Origin: Neelides folsomi
Lineage: Eukaryota > Arthropoda > Collembola > Neelipleona > Neelidae
Length of the DNA stretch: 64,000 nucleotides
Assembly: GCA_034687125.1 (NCBI GenBank)
Contig: JAQGBZ010000256.1
Span: 1-64,000, forward strand
Direction of reading: 5' to 3'
Position numbers and translations under genes: made by a program. Of the stretch, positions 36,987 to 63,758 are shown piece after piece. The first letter of the stretch is position 1; the number at the start of each line of letters is the position of its first letter. The notes beneath the pieces are model-generated. The model had not been told where the DNA came from and searched no databases. It saw only the letters and a program-made list of their open reading frames with translations.

Positions 36987-38672
36987 ATGGACGAGAGCGG
37001 AGACAAGAAATCTTGTCAGACGGATTTCGAACAAACTGGAAACTCCCCACGTGAACTTGCTCCAACGTTGGAAGTATCCATGTCGATTTCTCCTCAACTT
37101 CCCGAAGAAAACGGATCTTCTGAGTCCGAGCCTGAGGCGAACGACGCTCTTTTCGGAGGTGTCAGCCGGAGCTTGAAGATAATTCGAAAGCAAACAAGAA
37201 CTGCTCTTTCAGAATGCCAAACCGGTGAGGAGAAACTTCTTTAACGTTCTCAACAAACCGCCTCGGTTTTGGCATGCTTAAAAATGTGGAACCGGGTCGG
37301 AATTGTAGGTGAATCGATTGGCCCCCGATTCCTTTATTAAATCCCTTGTTGTGTAATGAATATATACATGGAAATGTGTACATTGTGGTGCGCCATGTAA
37401 AGCATGAATGGAGTCTAGAAGGAAATAAACAATTGCGTGTCGACCCGTTCCAATTTACCATTCGGGTATCTCTACATCTCTAGAGCAAATAACTTCGTTG
37501 TAGCCTGCGACCAATTTCTTTATCAAGGTCAATTCACATTTATATTTAAATAATAAATGTCCCTTTATTTGCAGAAGAGTCAAGGGAAGAAATGACAACG
37601 ATGCTTCGGAACACGACCATCGGACTTATTAAAAACGAGTGTTGTTTAATGGAAACGGCCAAGATTGTGGCGGGGATTGTGGATGAAGTCGTTCCAGAAT
37701 CATCAGAAGACGAGGAAGATGACGGGACTTTTGTTATTGAAAAATCAATGAAGAAAGGAATCATTCCTAAACCTTTCTCATTCTCACCAAATGAAGCAAT
37801 GAATAGAACAATTCAAAATATGTCTGACGTGTGCAAAAAATATTTATTGTTTTCCTATTCAAAAATCTATATTTCGCCATTATGATTTTTGTTAAATATC
37901 CCTTTAATGAAAATGGGTAGGAATTCTAGATATATAGTTTCAAACTCTTTGCAATTTGCAATCATAAATAATATCGTAATTCTTGATCTTTAGATGTTCG
38001 AAGATCGCATGCAAAAGTACAAAGATTCTCTGACCGACGATTCAATCCGAGATCATCCAAAATACCAGGCCTTACAGAAACAAATCAATTTAGCTGAATC
38101 TGGTATTCATTTATATCCAACTCGTGAAAACTCATTCGCTATACAATAAATGCACAAATCTGTTTCATACAAAAATCCCATTTTTTAAGACCTGGGAAAA
38201 GCCAAATACGAGGGGAATGGCGATGAAGAGGAATATAGCTCTGAAGAGGATGACAATTTCTATCTCCCCTCAATAGATCCAATTACCAAAGAACCGATGA
38301 TGAATCCTGTTCAGATCAAACATTGTAATCATCTTTTTGAGAGGAACTCAATCATGAGCTTCATAACAAGTAACCCGAACTCGAGGTTGGGCTCATTATT
38401 TTATTCATACAATTCATATTGAGACCATATGCACGATGTGCGTGCTCAAGAGGAATTAACATTTTACATAAAAGTCCTCATTCACCCTCATGTAGTTTGG
38501 CCCCAAAACAATGAGCTAATTATTAAACCAGTTAATTATTTATTTTAGATGTCCACTCAACGGCTGCACCAATGAAAGCATCATTTCCTTCGAGGATCTC
38601 AAATCCGATTATGACTTAACAATGAGAGTGAGGCAAAAGAATCGAGATTTGGCTAGCAAAGCAAATGCGTAG
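36987..38672 (+). CDS. NSMCE2: NSMCE2 (NSE2/MMS21), SMC5/6-complex SUMO E3 ligase
   Basis: Five exons (36987-37224, 37575-37828, 37994-38102, 38190-38385, 38549-38672) give 306 residues. NSE2 is the SUMO ligase arm of the SMC5/6 complex, acting in recombination repair and replication stress. The SP-RING domain is complete: I-D-P-I-T-K-E-P-M, then Cys246-Asn-His248-Leu-Phe, then Cys267-Pro-Leu-Asn-Gly-Cys272, followed by the D-L-K-S-D helix. Upstream, about residues 40-200 would form the helical SMC5-binding part, with an acidic insert (S-S-E-D-E-E-D-D). The N-terminus is longer than in vertebrate NSE2 and low in complexity. The ATG at 36987 is the first in frame. The exon 2 donor was placed at 37829 (GAC|GTGTGC) because it keeps phase with exon 3. 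Confidence 0.93.
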
Positions 38673-39001
38673 TGAAAATCCCTCAAATGCATAATGTCAT
38701 AAATCTGATTTAAAGTGTAATTAAGATTGAAGTGTAATTTTCTTATTACAATTAAAACCAGAATGAAAAGAATTTGAATTTTATATTCTAAGTATTTATT
38801 TTCATATATATGATGGATGTCTACAAATGACTTTTTAACAGATTTTACTTAGGAAGAGATGGTGTACATACTCATTTTTCAACACTCATATCTGATTAAA
38901 CCTAACAAATGAATTTTCCTCCCACTTTAGTTCGGTTCTTTCTTCCTAAAGTATGTATTTTTTAATTTAAAGAATTACTTAAGTTGTTGGTAATTCAACG
39001 T
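38673..39001. other. Convergent 3' region between NSMCE2 and ATP5F1A
   Basis: 329 bases separate the two stop codons. The interval holds both 3' untranslated regions and no further gene. Confidence 0.55.
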
Positions 39002-41660
<2,659 letters not shown>

Positions 41661-43280
41661 TTTTAATGAAGAAATCCGGGTCAGGTGAAGGGTTAATCCG
41701 ACAAAAGAGAAAAGTTCCAAACTCCTGTTCAATTCCTCAGCCTCTTCTACTTGAAGGTGGGAATATGGCTCCTCGGCTCTCACTCGAGTTTGCGTAAAAT
41801 ACCGACACTCTAGCTTGTGATCAACAACCGCCAAAGTTTGAATACAGCTTTATGTTTTAGGGTCGCTAGGTGGCAGGAAATAGTCTTTTGCAAATTATCG
41901 GTTCCTTTTATTTCTCCTATGCAATTTTGCAATTTGCAATGCTGCTAAGCTAAAGCTCATGCCATACCTATAGGTTTTATTTCCTTAGCTTACTATACTT
42001 ATGCTTTCTCATCTCATCTCTCACCGGCACCAGAGAACCGTAAAAGGTTAAGGATGAGAGCAAAGCAAGATGAGATTCATATACAATTTCATATATAATA
42101 CCCGGTAATACCCGGTACATATTCTGATCCTAATCTTTAGATATTTCTTGTTTTAAAAGTATAGCTTAAATTGAACATTGGAACATCTCACATTTAATGA
42201 CGTCTTATTTGTTAATTAGTTAGGAATGAGGATTTAATTACAATTTAATAACTTATGAAAGTGTATTTGAAATGGTGGGATGCACAGGGTGGTTCAAGTT
42301 GAACCGTTCAACATGCAATGTTGGCCCAGGTAAGTCATATGTCGTGTTTTTGGAATGTTCGTTTGAGTCTTCTGAGGGAAGTTGTGGAAAGCTGAAGGAA
42401 GCTCCAAAAAGCCAAGAGCGTGAAAGTTGAGAGGATCCAACATCTGTGTATATCTGTGAAGGTTACACGGTATAGGAACCGGTCTTATATAACAAGGTAT
42501 AAAAGATGTTCGTTATCGAGAAGAAGTCCTCGCAGAAGGCAAAGACGTACCTTGGCAATTTCCGGTTTGTGAAAGGTAGAGTTGAGAGCGATGAAAATGT
42601 GTGAAAACATTTCCGTTCCCTTCTCGTAAATAAGCCCATTGTCACTCAGCCCTGACAATCGGAGAGAAAGTGAAATGAATTTTCATGAAATCCCAAAGTG
42701 AAATTTTATGCTAATGTCTATCATCTCGCCTTTTATACTTTTCGACAAAAGAATTCCAGACCCCATGCCGTGCCCTTTTTGGACTTTGGATATTATCATG
42801 GTGGGATATTTCCCAGCTTCAGCTTTCTAAAATATTTATATCATAAAAAATGGATTTTGAACAATTTAAACTGTAATTAACTAAATTTATATTTAACTGG
42901 CTGTATTTATTTAAAAACAATTAAAATAGTTTTATAGAAGCGCTTGAATGTTATAGGATGAGATCACTTTCAAAATTTATTTAAAAATCATTTAATTCAA
43001 ATATTTCATAAATTGAAACAAATTGGTTGTTGGTCATTCGTCCACTATAAAAATATAATCTGTAGTTTATACTTATTCCTCAAATTACGTAAAAGTGACA
43101 AAAGTGGTAAAATGAGATGTTTTGCATGACAAGCAACATCGGAGCTTTTTTATGAAATAGTGGAATTTACATAGGAATTGGGGGGGGGGGGCATAAAGCC
43201 GGTGAATCGGGTGAATAGTGAAAGTACAAAACGTGAAAATGTCGTTAAATTGGAAAAACGTGTTTCTCATTTGTAGGGAT
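41661..43280. other. Intergenic region between ATP5F1A and DNAI1
   Basis: 1.6 kb with the ATP5F1A promoter side on the left. It includes a small direct repeat (atacccggta at 42101 and 42110) and a 12-base poly-G run at 43180-43191 downstream of DNAI1. Antisense frames overlapping the first ATP5F1A exon are shadows. No further gene seen. Confidence 0.45.
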
Positions 43281-46200
43281 TTAAATTTTTGCTTCAGGAG
43301 CACAGCTGTGCATTTGGACCAAAGGTCTCTTCCCATCATAGTACTGATATTGAGGAATCCCGTCCATGTATGGGTTCTGGATAATCCCTCCTTTTTTGAG
43401 ATCCTCCGGTCGGATCGCCCCTTGTCCGAGGAGTGCTAGTGCAATGTAATTTTCCCCAGCGGGACCTGGGAGCGATTTCGGCTTCACCATCGAGTCCGGG
43501 TCTCTGACAAGTGAAAGGATTCTTGTCAATTTCCCAATTTCGCTCGTTTCCAGAGCTTCTCCCTCCAAGAATTTCACTTCTTTGTCTTTGGGATCCTTGA
43601 CGTCTCTCGGGCAGACTCGGAGGTTGGGCGAGAGCTTGAGTGAAATCAACTGCCCGCTGTTTCCGGTTAAAAACCGTTTAAGCCTTGAGATAAAACAAAC
43701 ATTGAGGAAACTCACCGGTCGTCCCCAATGACCAAAACGGGATATTTGGGGTTGAAGGCGAGCCTGTGCGGGTGGAACTTTTTCTTCGTTACAACTTGCT
43801 GGCTGCAGAGCGGCTTGTCTCGATTCACATTGAGATCGTAGACCAGGGTCTGGATGAGAAAAAGAATCTTAATAATACTCCCATCAAATGTGCTGTATAC
43901 AAAGGGATAGTGTTTTGGGAAAGTGAGATGAGGGTTAAGTGTGGAAGGAGAATTGGCGAATCGATAATCTCACTTTTCCCTCATCAGTGACGCAGGCAAA
44001 GGCGGTGGAGGAAAACGGAGCCCAACCGGCATCGAGGATAGGAAGTCCAATCTCGAAGACAAACATCGGTTTCCTATTAAATATTAAGGGTGACTGATTT
44101 GAAAATAGTGGGGAGGTGGGGAAGGAGAGAAAAAGTACAAGTCGTTCCGATTCCAGATTTTAATTGTCCAATCTTCCGAGGCCGAGAGGAAGATGTCTGG
44201 GTGGAAGAAATTCCATTCCAAGGCTGCTACTGGCAAGTAGTGAGCATCATAAATCTTCAAACAAACCACATCAGTCTCTGTGCATATAAATATTTAGATC
44301 TCACTTCCTGGAACCGCGAGCCGTACAAGGTTCTACATCGGAAGATTTGTCCTTCGGCCGTCCCCACAAGGAAGAGGTCACTTTCTTTGGGATGGAAGGC
44401 GATGACTCTCGCGCAGCCTGGAAGTTCATTAAAAACAGATTAACTTGAATCGAGTTACTTGATAATGAAGTCACACGGCTCAGGAAATAAAGGCTGACCA
44501 AATAGTTTATAAGTAGTTCCGTCGGGTCCTGGCTGCGGGGGCTTTGGGAGATACAGCGTGGCAATTTCGGTCCCGATGAGACCTCCTTCACCGGTCAGCT
44601 TTGGTGCTCCGATTTCCCAGTGGATAATTCGGCCGTCCATTCCGGCCGAATAAAAACTCGGGATGGCTTCAGAATCATCCGGGCCCCATTTGACAGTCCA
44701 AACAGGAGCCCGATGTTTCAGTTCAGTCGGGACATTTTGAAGGATGATGGTCTTGGCCAGATTCTCCACGTTTTTACGCATGTTGAGGAATGCGACATTT
44801 CCGTCGTAGAGGCCGACGCAAATGAGACAGTTTTTCCTTAAATAAATTAAATTAAACATTAAATATTCAACTTTCCCTCATTCCCGCTCATTTATATTAC
44901 ATGGTTTAATGCTTTGGGTGAGTTAGAAGGTGATTTAGTTATTATTTTACTTCCATTTGTTTAATGTTTAAATACCCTTTGTGAATGTCGACTGACATGG
45001 CTCCTTTTGGCATCATCCAAACTTGCTCAGGATAGGACGCATTTCTTAAACTGTACAAAACAACGAATCCGTCCTGGACCGGATGAACAAAGTTGTCTAA
45101 ATGTCAAAAAGTGATTAGTCTTCGGTGTTATCTCCCAATTAATTATGCATTTTACAGGATCCGAAGGTGACAGCGAATAAATCAGGGTGAGAGAAGGACC
45201 AGGAAATCCCTGTCACATGCATTTTCTTCACTCGGTCGTAGACGAATCTCCATAGAGGTAAAAGCGTCCCTTCGCCCGTGTCTCGGTACTCGTCCGCCGC
45301 ATCGTCAAAGTAGGCAAAATCTTTTTAATTACAAAGGAGAAACTTGAGAGTTGCAGAGAATTAGAAAAATCAACATTGGAGATACCCTCGAGGATGTCTT
45401 CATAGATATTTTGCGTAACAACTCGCTCCACTTTATTTAATCCCTCAGCCGCTTTCAAAAGGGAAACATCAACAGCAGCTTGGCCTTCAATCAACGACGG
45501 CTTCCTTATCTTTACCTTCTCCACTTCATGGCTACAAAATTTAAAAACTTTTTCATCTCTCTCTCGTGCATAGGCTGAGGTAAAAGAGGGATATAATATA
45601 ATTCCTTGCGAATTAGCATAAAAGAACTTATGATTCAAAAGGAAATCTTTTACAAACTTCGCAAAACTTCAAGTTCATAAACTAAAAAGCTAAGCGCATT
45701 CATAAACAAAAACAGTTTCATAAAAACTCCGTCTTCAAAAAAACTGTCTTTATAATTTGCAATAAATAAAATTTTGAAAAATTTTTTTACGAATTATGAA
45801 AATGTTTTTTATGAATTACGAAAATGCTAAGTCGTAAAGACTATGAAAATGTTTTTATTTATGAAAATTAACAAAAAAGAATAAAATAAAAAGAATAAAT
45901 TCAATCATATTTAAATCAAACTTGCTCTACATTATGATTTATAAACCATTATTAAAATTGGAACGCTGTAATAAAAATCTGTTCTGTTCTGAGTTTTTAA
46001 GATCGTTAAAAATTTAATGCTAGGGAGTTGGACTCGGTTTGTATTGTGAATCCATAGTAGTGAATAGATAAAGAAACAAGAGATTTTCTTTTTTATATTC
46101 TACCAATGTGTTTCATTCCTCTGTCTCTGTCTACCTGAATCTGAACCAAGTTGTTTTAGCATTCAATGTACGTCACTAATACGCAAACGTTTAAATAATA

Positions 46201-47552
46201 ATGTGGATCTTACATTTTGTCATTTTTCTTATCTTTTTTAATAACAACTTCAACCTTTTTCACTTCCTCTTCGGGATTTTCTTCGCCTCCTTCTTCTCCA
46301 ATTTTGAGTTCGTGTTTTCCTGGCTTGACTTGGTTAACTTCGTCCGCCTCATAAGCATCATAAATTATCCATTGGTTATGATAATTTTTGTAGTTGTTCT
46401 TTGGTGCTGAGACTGTTTGACAATGTCCTTCCTGAACATTAATAAAAGATGAATATTTCTCTTTTAATATCATCTCTTTTAATTCGACATATTTATTATC
46501 ATTTTCATTTATTTTTATCTAAATATTACTACATATATGAATGTAGTAATGATATGTAAGTATGTGTGCATTGTCATATTCATATGGATTGATTGATTTG
46601 AGTAGATTACTCTCAATGGGTTGTCCATTGTTTGACATCCTCTTTCACTAAAATTGAACTGATTGAGAAGCTTTTTGGGTCTATTCGATTTGGGTTCTTC
46701 TGCTTCTTTCTCTCCTAACAAATAAATAGCAAAAAGTTGTAATAAAATAAAAGCTAATTTAGGTTCATTAATTTGGGTTTGAGAACTTTTTGATTAAAAT
46801 GAATTATGATGAACTAAAATATTGTTTATTTTGCCTTCATCTGGTTCCTCGTCATCCTTTTTCCCTGTTAGGCTGTCTTTTTTCGTTTCGTTCTTTGGTG
46901 GCGGAGGTGGCGGTGGTGGAGGCGGTGGAGGTGTTTGTCCCCTTTTACCTTTAGAATCTGTCCGACCCTTTTGCTTCATCTTGTCGTCAACAAATTCTTC
47001 GACATATTCAATAAGCTCCCCTGTGAATTTACCAAATGATCTATTTATTAAAGTCTATGCTTACAATTTACACATTAAATAAAATTCATATGTAAATGTG
47101 TACAAACATAAATAAGATATAGTAATGCAATATTATATAAGTGTATATAAAGTATACCTTGATATTTTTTAATTTCATCCGTGTCGAGGAAAAATTGTTC
47201 CGAATCATAAGTGAAAGTTGTGATAAGATTTTCTTTCTCTGATTGAAGTATGAACTTCTTATCTTTGTAGCTCCAAATCACAACGTTTTGTCTTCTGTGT
47301 CCATCAACTGTCGTCAGAGTCCTAATGATATCTTCTTTCAATGCCTATTAACAAATGCTTTGTTCAGAGTGTTTGTTTATTTTTTAAATAAAGTTACTAG
47401 TTGGGATAATTTACAGATTCATTGAGTTTCTCTTGCTCTGGCGGCCTAATCGGCCCGGCGTTTCTTCTATAGCCATATCCATCGTCGACCCTTTCTTTCT
47501 TCTTGGGCTTTTGTGGGGCTGGTTGGTTCTTCCCCTGATCTTTGCTCGGCAT
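43281..47552 (-). CDS. DNAI1: DNAI1, axonemal dynein intermediate chain 1
   Basis: Fourteen minus-strand exons (47552-47415, 47344-47158, 47020-46835, 46714-46611, 46431-46214, 45531-45386, 45320-45156, 45096-44976, 44836-44475, 44417-44305, 44254-44139, 44073-43974, 43849-43716, 43656-43281) encode 821 residues (human 699). It is an outer-arm dynein subunit needed for ciliary beating. Family blocks: N-Q-F-N-F-S-E-R, Q-W-I-I-Y-D-A-Y, D-D-A-A-D-E-Y-R-D, then WD repeats with V-G-L-Y-D-G-N-V-A, D-G-R-I-I-H-W, Y-D-A-H and S-E-D-W-T-I-K-I-W, ending in G-D-D-R-G-Q-L-I-S-L-K-L-S-P-N-L-R. Oddities: a run of 12 Pro (139-150), a C-terminal extension of about 75 residues, and a probable GC-AG intron after exon 3. 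The exon 9 donor was set at 44474 because only that phase continues the WD repeat. Confidence 0.93.
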
Positions 47553-48436
47553 CTTCACTAACGAGGTTTAAAAAATTTCCTATCTAAAATTTTCAAGTTC
47601 TTTCTCATTACACTTGTCGAATAGATTTTTTATGTTAACAAAAGTTAATATGAAAAGTTTGATCAATATGGGAATATTCCTATGAGTTGGCCCTATATAA
47701 CTACGGTAATAAAGATTTTTACCATCATGAAATGAAAGCCTAAATGGAAGAAAGTTCCTATGCTTTTGGAGCCTTTAAGAACTTCTTAATGGTATCTGAA
47801 ATTTCAAATTGCCATAAAATTATGAAAACGATTATGTTAAGAAATTAAGCATAGTGATGTTTTATTATTTGAGAATTTATTTGTATGTATTGTATAAGGT
47901 ACATTTTCATTTTTAAGTTTATACAGATTCTCTTGGGTTGTTGTTTGAGAAAGAGGTATATTTTTATTGGGGTATCTTTTCCTTATACTCCGAAACCAAT
48001 CAAGCTTATACACGAGCATTATCAAACAACGTATTGTTAATGATAGTGACGTTATGCATAAATTATTTTACTGTTGCATTTGATTTGATTTTTAAAACTA
48101 CGAATTTGATCTTGTAAACCCGATTATCTTAATTTTTAATTAAATATCATATTTTCATAAGATCATTACAATATTTTGTTATATCTTATTTTTGTCGATA
48201 ATAAATGTTACGAACAAATATGTGGTTTTACTTAACACTACATGTAAGTAACTATTTAAATAATGTACCGTATTAAGTATTTTATCGATATTATAAGTAC
48301 AGATATTACAACTTAATTGTTTGTATAAGTTAAAGATTCCACAAACTAAATTGAACCTTGAAAATGTATGAATATAAATCATATTATACTAATACTTACA
48401 TGAGGTATTAATATTAATGTAATAATTCAATATTTA

Positions 48437-49517
48437 AGAGAAGTGACCCGGTCTCGTGACGGGCATACATCTCGTGACAATTGAACAAAAAAACCCTCGA
48501 CAAAAATTAAGCCCGAGCCTTAGCCTAAATTTAAAAATACCCATTCCTTCGCCGAGCCCTCGAATACCTAGTTTATTATTACATTTACATTGTATAATAC
48601 ATTACAATTCGACGTTTTACTTTATCTTAACATTCTTTTCTCCTCAATTCACTAGTCTTCAAATTTCAACTAAAATTGAAATCCCCTTGAATAATAATCA
48701 AATTATTTATTTTTAATACATAATTTCATTTGTGACACTAAATCCTCTTTTGTAAATACATTGCCATTAAATGGCCAAATTCCACATTTTTCGAATCCAG
48801 ACGATATATTGGTTAGACTTATAGAATTTTCATAAGCATCTTTAAAAATTCTCAAAAGTAGTATACTCTATACTTTCCATTAGAACGCTCAGCGTTCTAT
48901 TCCCAAAATTTACAAAATACCCCGCGTTCTATAGAGACCTGCGCTCTATTAAAGACCCGCGTACTATTCAAATGTAACGATAAAGAATGATTTAAATTAT
49001 AGTTATTTATTCAATTTTGCTCATTTTAACTATCAAAATCAAATAGGTTTTATTTTAATTCGTCCTAATCTTCATCTTAAATAGTGCCCAATGGCTCTTC
49101 GTTAACCATATCATAGAATTTTACTCTCACTCCTAGTAAATACCCGTGTATTAATAGAGACCCGCGTTCTAATGGAGACCCCACGCATTAATGGAGAGTT
49201 TAGAGTAAATTATAAATTGCCCAACATGAATTGACATCCAGTTTTGTTTTGCATTCAAGGGGATTGGGATTCTAGTAGAAATTTGAACTAATTTGAAGAC
49301 TAGTGAATTGAGGTGAAAAGAATGTTACGATAAAACGTCGAATTGTAATGTATTATATAATGTAAATGTAATAATAAATAAACTAGGTACTCGAGGGCTC
49401 GGCGAAGGAATGGGTATTTTTAAATTTAGGCTAAGGCCCCGGCTTAATTTTTGTCGAGGGGTTTTTTTTTCATTTGTCACGAGATGCATGCCCGTCGCGA
49501 GATCGGGTTACTTCTCT
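48437..49517. mobile_element. Foldback-type non-autonomous DNA transposon with 255-bp inverted arms
   Basis: The left arm 48437-48692 and right arm 49253-49517 are near-perfect reverse complements, starting AGAGAAGTGACCCGG on the left and ending CGGGTTACTTCTCT on the right. TA flanks both ends (48435-48436 and 49518-49519), fitting TA-target transposition. The 560-bp centre carries repeated short motifs (cgcgttctat, agacccgcgt, attaatggagag) between about 48880 and 49200. No transposase frame exists. Arm identity is high, so insertion may be fairly recent. Confidence 0.87.
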
Positions 49518-49881
49518 TACTAATTATATTACCGATCCCAATTAAAATTGTATACCTCTATCAATTAGCAAAGTGTGCCCAAGTTTTACTTTAAACTACA
49601 GAATACATAGTATGTTATGTATTTAACTAACATGATTATTCCGCCATTAATTAACAGTATGTCGATTTCTTAAAAGTTGAATTGGCTAATATTATTTCTA
49701 CACATTATTGACTACACATTTTGTTTACGATACAAACAAATACCAACATTGGTACATTATTTTATGGTGTTATAAAATGTTAAATTACAGAACAACAATC
49801 AATTTATTCGCAATTATTACAATAGTAAGTCTCGAATGCTGTAACTACCTTATTAATTTATACACCTAAATACTTAAAGTA

Positions 49882-49961
49882 CAGCGTGAACCAGAGTAGC
49901 ATCTTTTTTTAAATCTCTCATATCATAACTCAAAAAAGATTCTTAACTCTGGATCACCCTG
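49882..49961. mobile_element. 80-bp palindromic mini-MITE
   Basis: Imperfect inverted ends CAGCGTGAACCAGAG and, on the other strand, CAGGGTGATCCAGAG, each leading into a T-rich stretch. TA flanks both sides (49880-49881, 49962-49963). The whole element is little more than two inverted repeats, as in the smallest mariner-derived MITEs. Confidence 0.72.
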
Positions 49962-50898
49962 TATAATAGCTGAATCAATTTCTTTCTTAATGTCGTATTC
50001 AATTTGTCATCCTTGACTTACTTTACATTACAGTCTTCTAATTAAATAGAAGCTATTTAATATCCCATCTCTCATTATTAAAAATAAGAATTCGATTTTC
50101 AACAAGATGTTTAATTTTTAATAATGTTACACATACGGACCAATATTATATACATGTTCATGTTTACTTAAACTAAAAGTATAGCTAAATAACGAGTAAA
50201 AGTATTAAATTACGATTTTGGGATATTCATTACCTTGTAATATTTCCTACACATGTAAGATATGTAAATAGTATACTTAAATATACCAGACCTACATTCA
50301 CAATATTATAATATATTTTTTGTTATATAAAATATCTACCCAGTTTTATAATTATGCCGAAAAACAAAGAGAAAATCGAATTTTTATATAACACGTATAA
50401 CACAATCTAACTACTTTTCCAAATTCTTCTATTTATTCATATATAACATAAAGGTTAAAAGGAGGTATCATACATACACTACGTATAGTATGTATTTATA
50501 CTAGGTTTGCATTATATGTGTTGAATAACATAATATGTGTTTAACTCAATGTCAGGTTTAAACTTATATTATTACCATTTTACTTATTCATATTAAGGAG
50601 AAAGTCTTTTTCATCTCAGAATCTTGAGGTCATTTGACAAGAGATGTCTGCCATATAAACTTTTACAAGGTTTGTAATTACTAAAAAGTATTCGTATATT
50701 CTTACCTACGTAGGCTTACAATAAATTATTTTATTATAAGTACAAATATATGTAGGGCTTCTATTTTATAGAATAAAATTTTAATGAATTGAACAATTGA
50801 ACTTTTTCTTTAATTAAGCTTAAAAGACACGTGATGATCATGTTCAAGAATCTCTATTTAATTATCATTACATGCATAAATAATTATGATGTAATGTG

Positions 50899-50971
50899 CA
50901 GGGTCCGTCAAAAGTTGCTTTCTTTTAAATAGAAAATCACATAAAAAGAAAGCAACTTTTGACGCACTCTG
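50899..50971. mobile_element. 73-bp palindromic mini-MITE
   Basis: CAGGGTCCGTCAAAAGTTGC on the left pairs with the inverted GCAACTTTTGACGCACTCTG on the right; only about 15 bases separate the arms. TA follows the right end; the left flank is TG, so one side of the duplication seems changed. No coding potential. Confidence 0.72.
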
Positions 50972-51919
50972 TACCATGCATAATGTATTGATAATATTTT
51001 AACTCACCGTTTAATAACACTAATGAGATATGCACAATGTTTGAATTCTTTCAAAGTAATTTGAAAGTACTTATATAACATACCTGTATGTACATACATA
51101 AATATAGTATGTATGTACTTATTGTTAGGTAATATACTTATATATATATTTAACATGTACTTTATACAAAATGTATTATACGTACAGATAGTAGGATAGA
51201 AATTATATTGTGCACTTATAAATAATTCGGAGATAAGTAATTTATAATAATTATCCTTTTATGATACATTTTGAAGGTTTTATGCATTTTTCAATGGGTT
51301 AATGATAAAGTGGCGATGAAAATCAAACGAATTTGATCGACTCTCAAATTATCCACAACATTAATAATGATTTAATGATCAATGAGGTTTACGAAATTGG
51401 GTTTCGTACCGTAAACTATGAACCATATAGGTATTTTTAGTATGTCCTGATATTAATTATGTATGTTACATATTTACTTGTACTTGTACATCTATGCGAT
51501 AACATTCGATTTATAAATAATATGTACGAGTACTCGTATATTATAAATTATACTATATTGTATACCAACTTACATATTTACTTTTAGATAGGTTTTAAGT
51601 TAAACTCGTAACTTATAACTAAGCAAAAGAAATCAATCGTTATCAAGTTTGTGTGTTTTAAAAGCCTTATAGCACTCAACTTTTTCTTACCTGAAACCTT
51701 TTAAAAACACAATGCATTCATAAGTAAAATTCACGCAGGTTCTCTCCAGAACTGATTCTAAGAACCTTCCCATTTAATTTCATATATAAGTAATTGGTAC
51801 AATACATGAATACAATTAACACACTCAGTCAGAGTCAAAACATACTTATTCGTCCAATTGGCTTTCTTTTATTAGAAATGAATAGAAATAAAATAAATGA
51901 TTTTCATATAAAAAATGAG

Positions 51920-63296
<11,377 letters not shown>

Positions 63297-63758
63297 TTAG
63301 CAAGCATCTTTCTTGGGGACGCAGTCGTCCACCTTCTTCGGAGCACAGTCGTCAACTTTCTTGGCCTCTGGGCAGGAAATTTCCTCTTTCTTCGGAAGGC
63401 AGTTGGGATCCACCGGGCACGTCACTTTAAAGCACATGATCTTCTCCTCAGTCTTGGGAGCTTCTTTCTTGGGTTCGCACTGACAAATTCAAATGGGAAA
63501 TTCGATAAGATCAATCAATGGCGGAATATAATAAAATGATACAAAGATGCAATAAATGTGTGATGCTTGCTAGAGTTTAAGACTAGGTTAATGGAAATAA
63601 GGTTGCTTACATTGTCCATTTTCAAGGGTTTTGAGACTTCCGGCGAAGCGAGAAAAAGAAAATTGAGAAAATTTAGTTTACGAAAATGATGAAAATGAAA
63701 TCAAAGAAAATGCTCCATTTTTCCTCTTATTTATCTCACCTCGTGTAACCAATGACAT
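63297..63758 (-). CDS. Tiny cysteine- and lysine-rich protein, 75 aa
   Basis: Three minus-strand exons (63758-63740, 63636-63611, 63479-63297) join in phase to 75 residues. There are eight Cys (16, 31, 36, 42, 51, 60, 68, 75) and about 15 Lys, most in the pattern C-x-P-K-K. The end is built from near-identical units (K-K-V-D-D-C-A-P, K-K-V-D-D-C-V-P, K-K-D-A-C). There is no signal peptide, so it should be intracellular. The composition recalls metallothionein-like or sperm structural Cys/Lys proteins, but Cys spacing does not match metallothionein C-x-C clusters. If exon 1 is not used, translation could start at Met13 (63619). Function unknown. Confidence 0.65.

Larger units (their letters stand above)
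47553..51919. other. 4.4-kb AT-rich gene desert with inverted-repeat elements
   Basis: No supported exon on either strand. It holds the DNAI1 promoter on the left and the acetylcholinesterase 3' end on the right. The foldback element at 48437-49517 and the small palindromes at 49882-49961 and 50899-50971 are listed separately. The rest is AT-rich with short simple repeats. Confidence 0.55.

Noticed and set aside
44301-44591. Alternative frame bridging DNAI1 exons 9 and 10
   Set aside because: It crosses an intron and breaks the WD-repeat homology; the spliced frame continues G-T-A-E-G-Q-I-F-R-C as expected.
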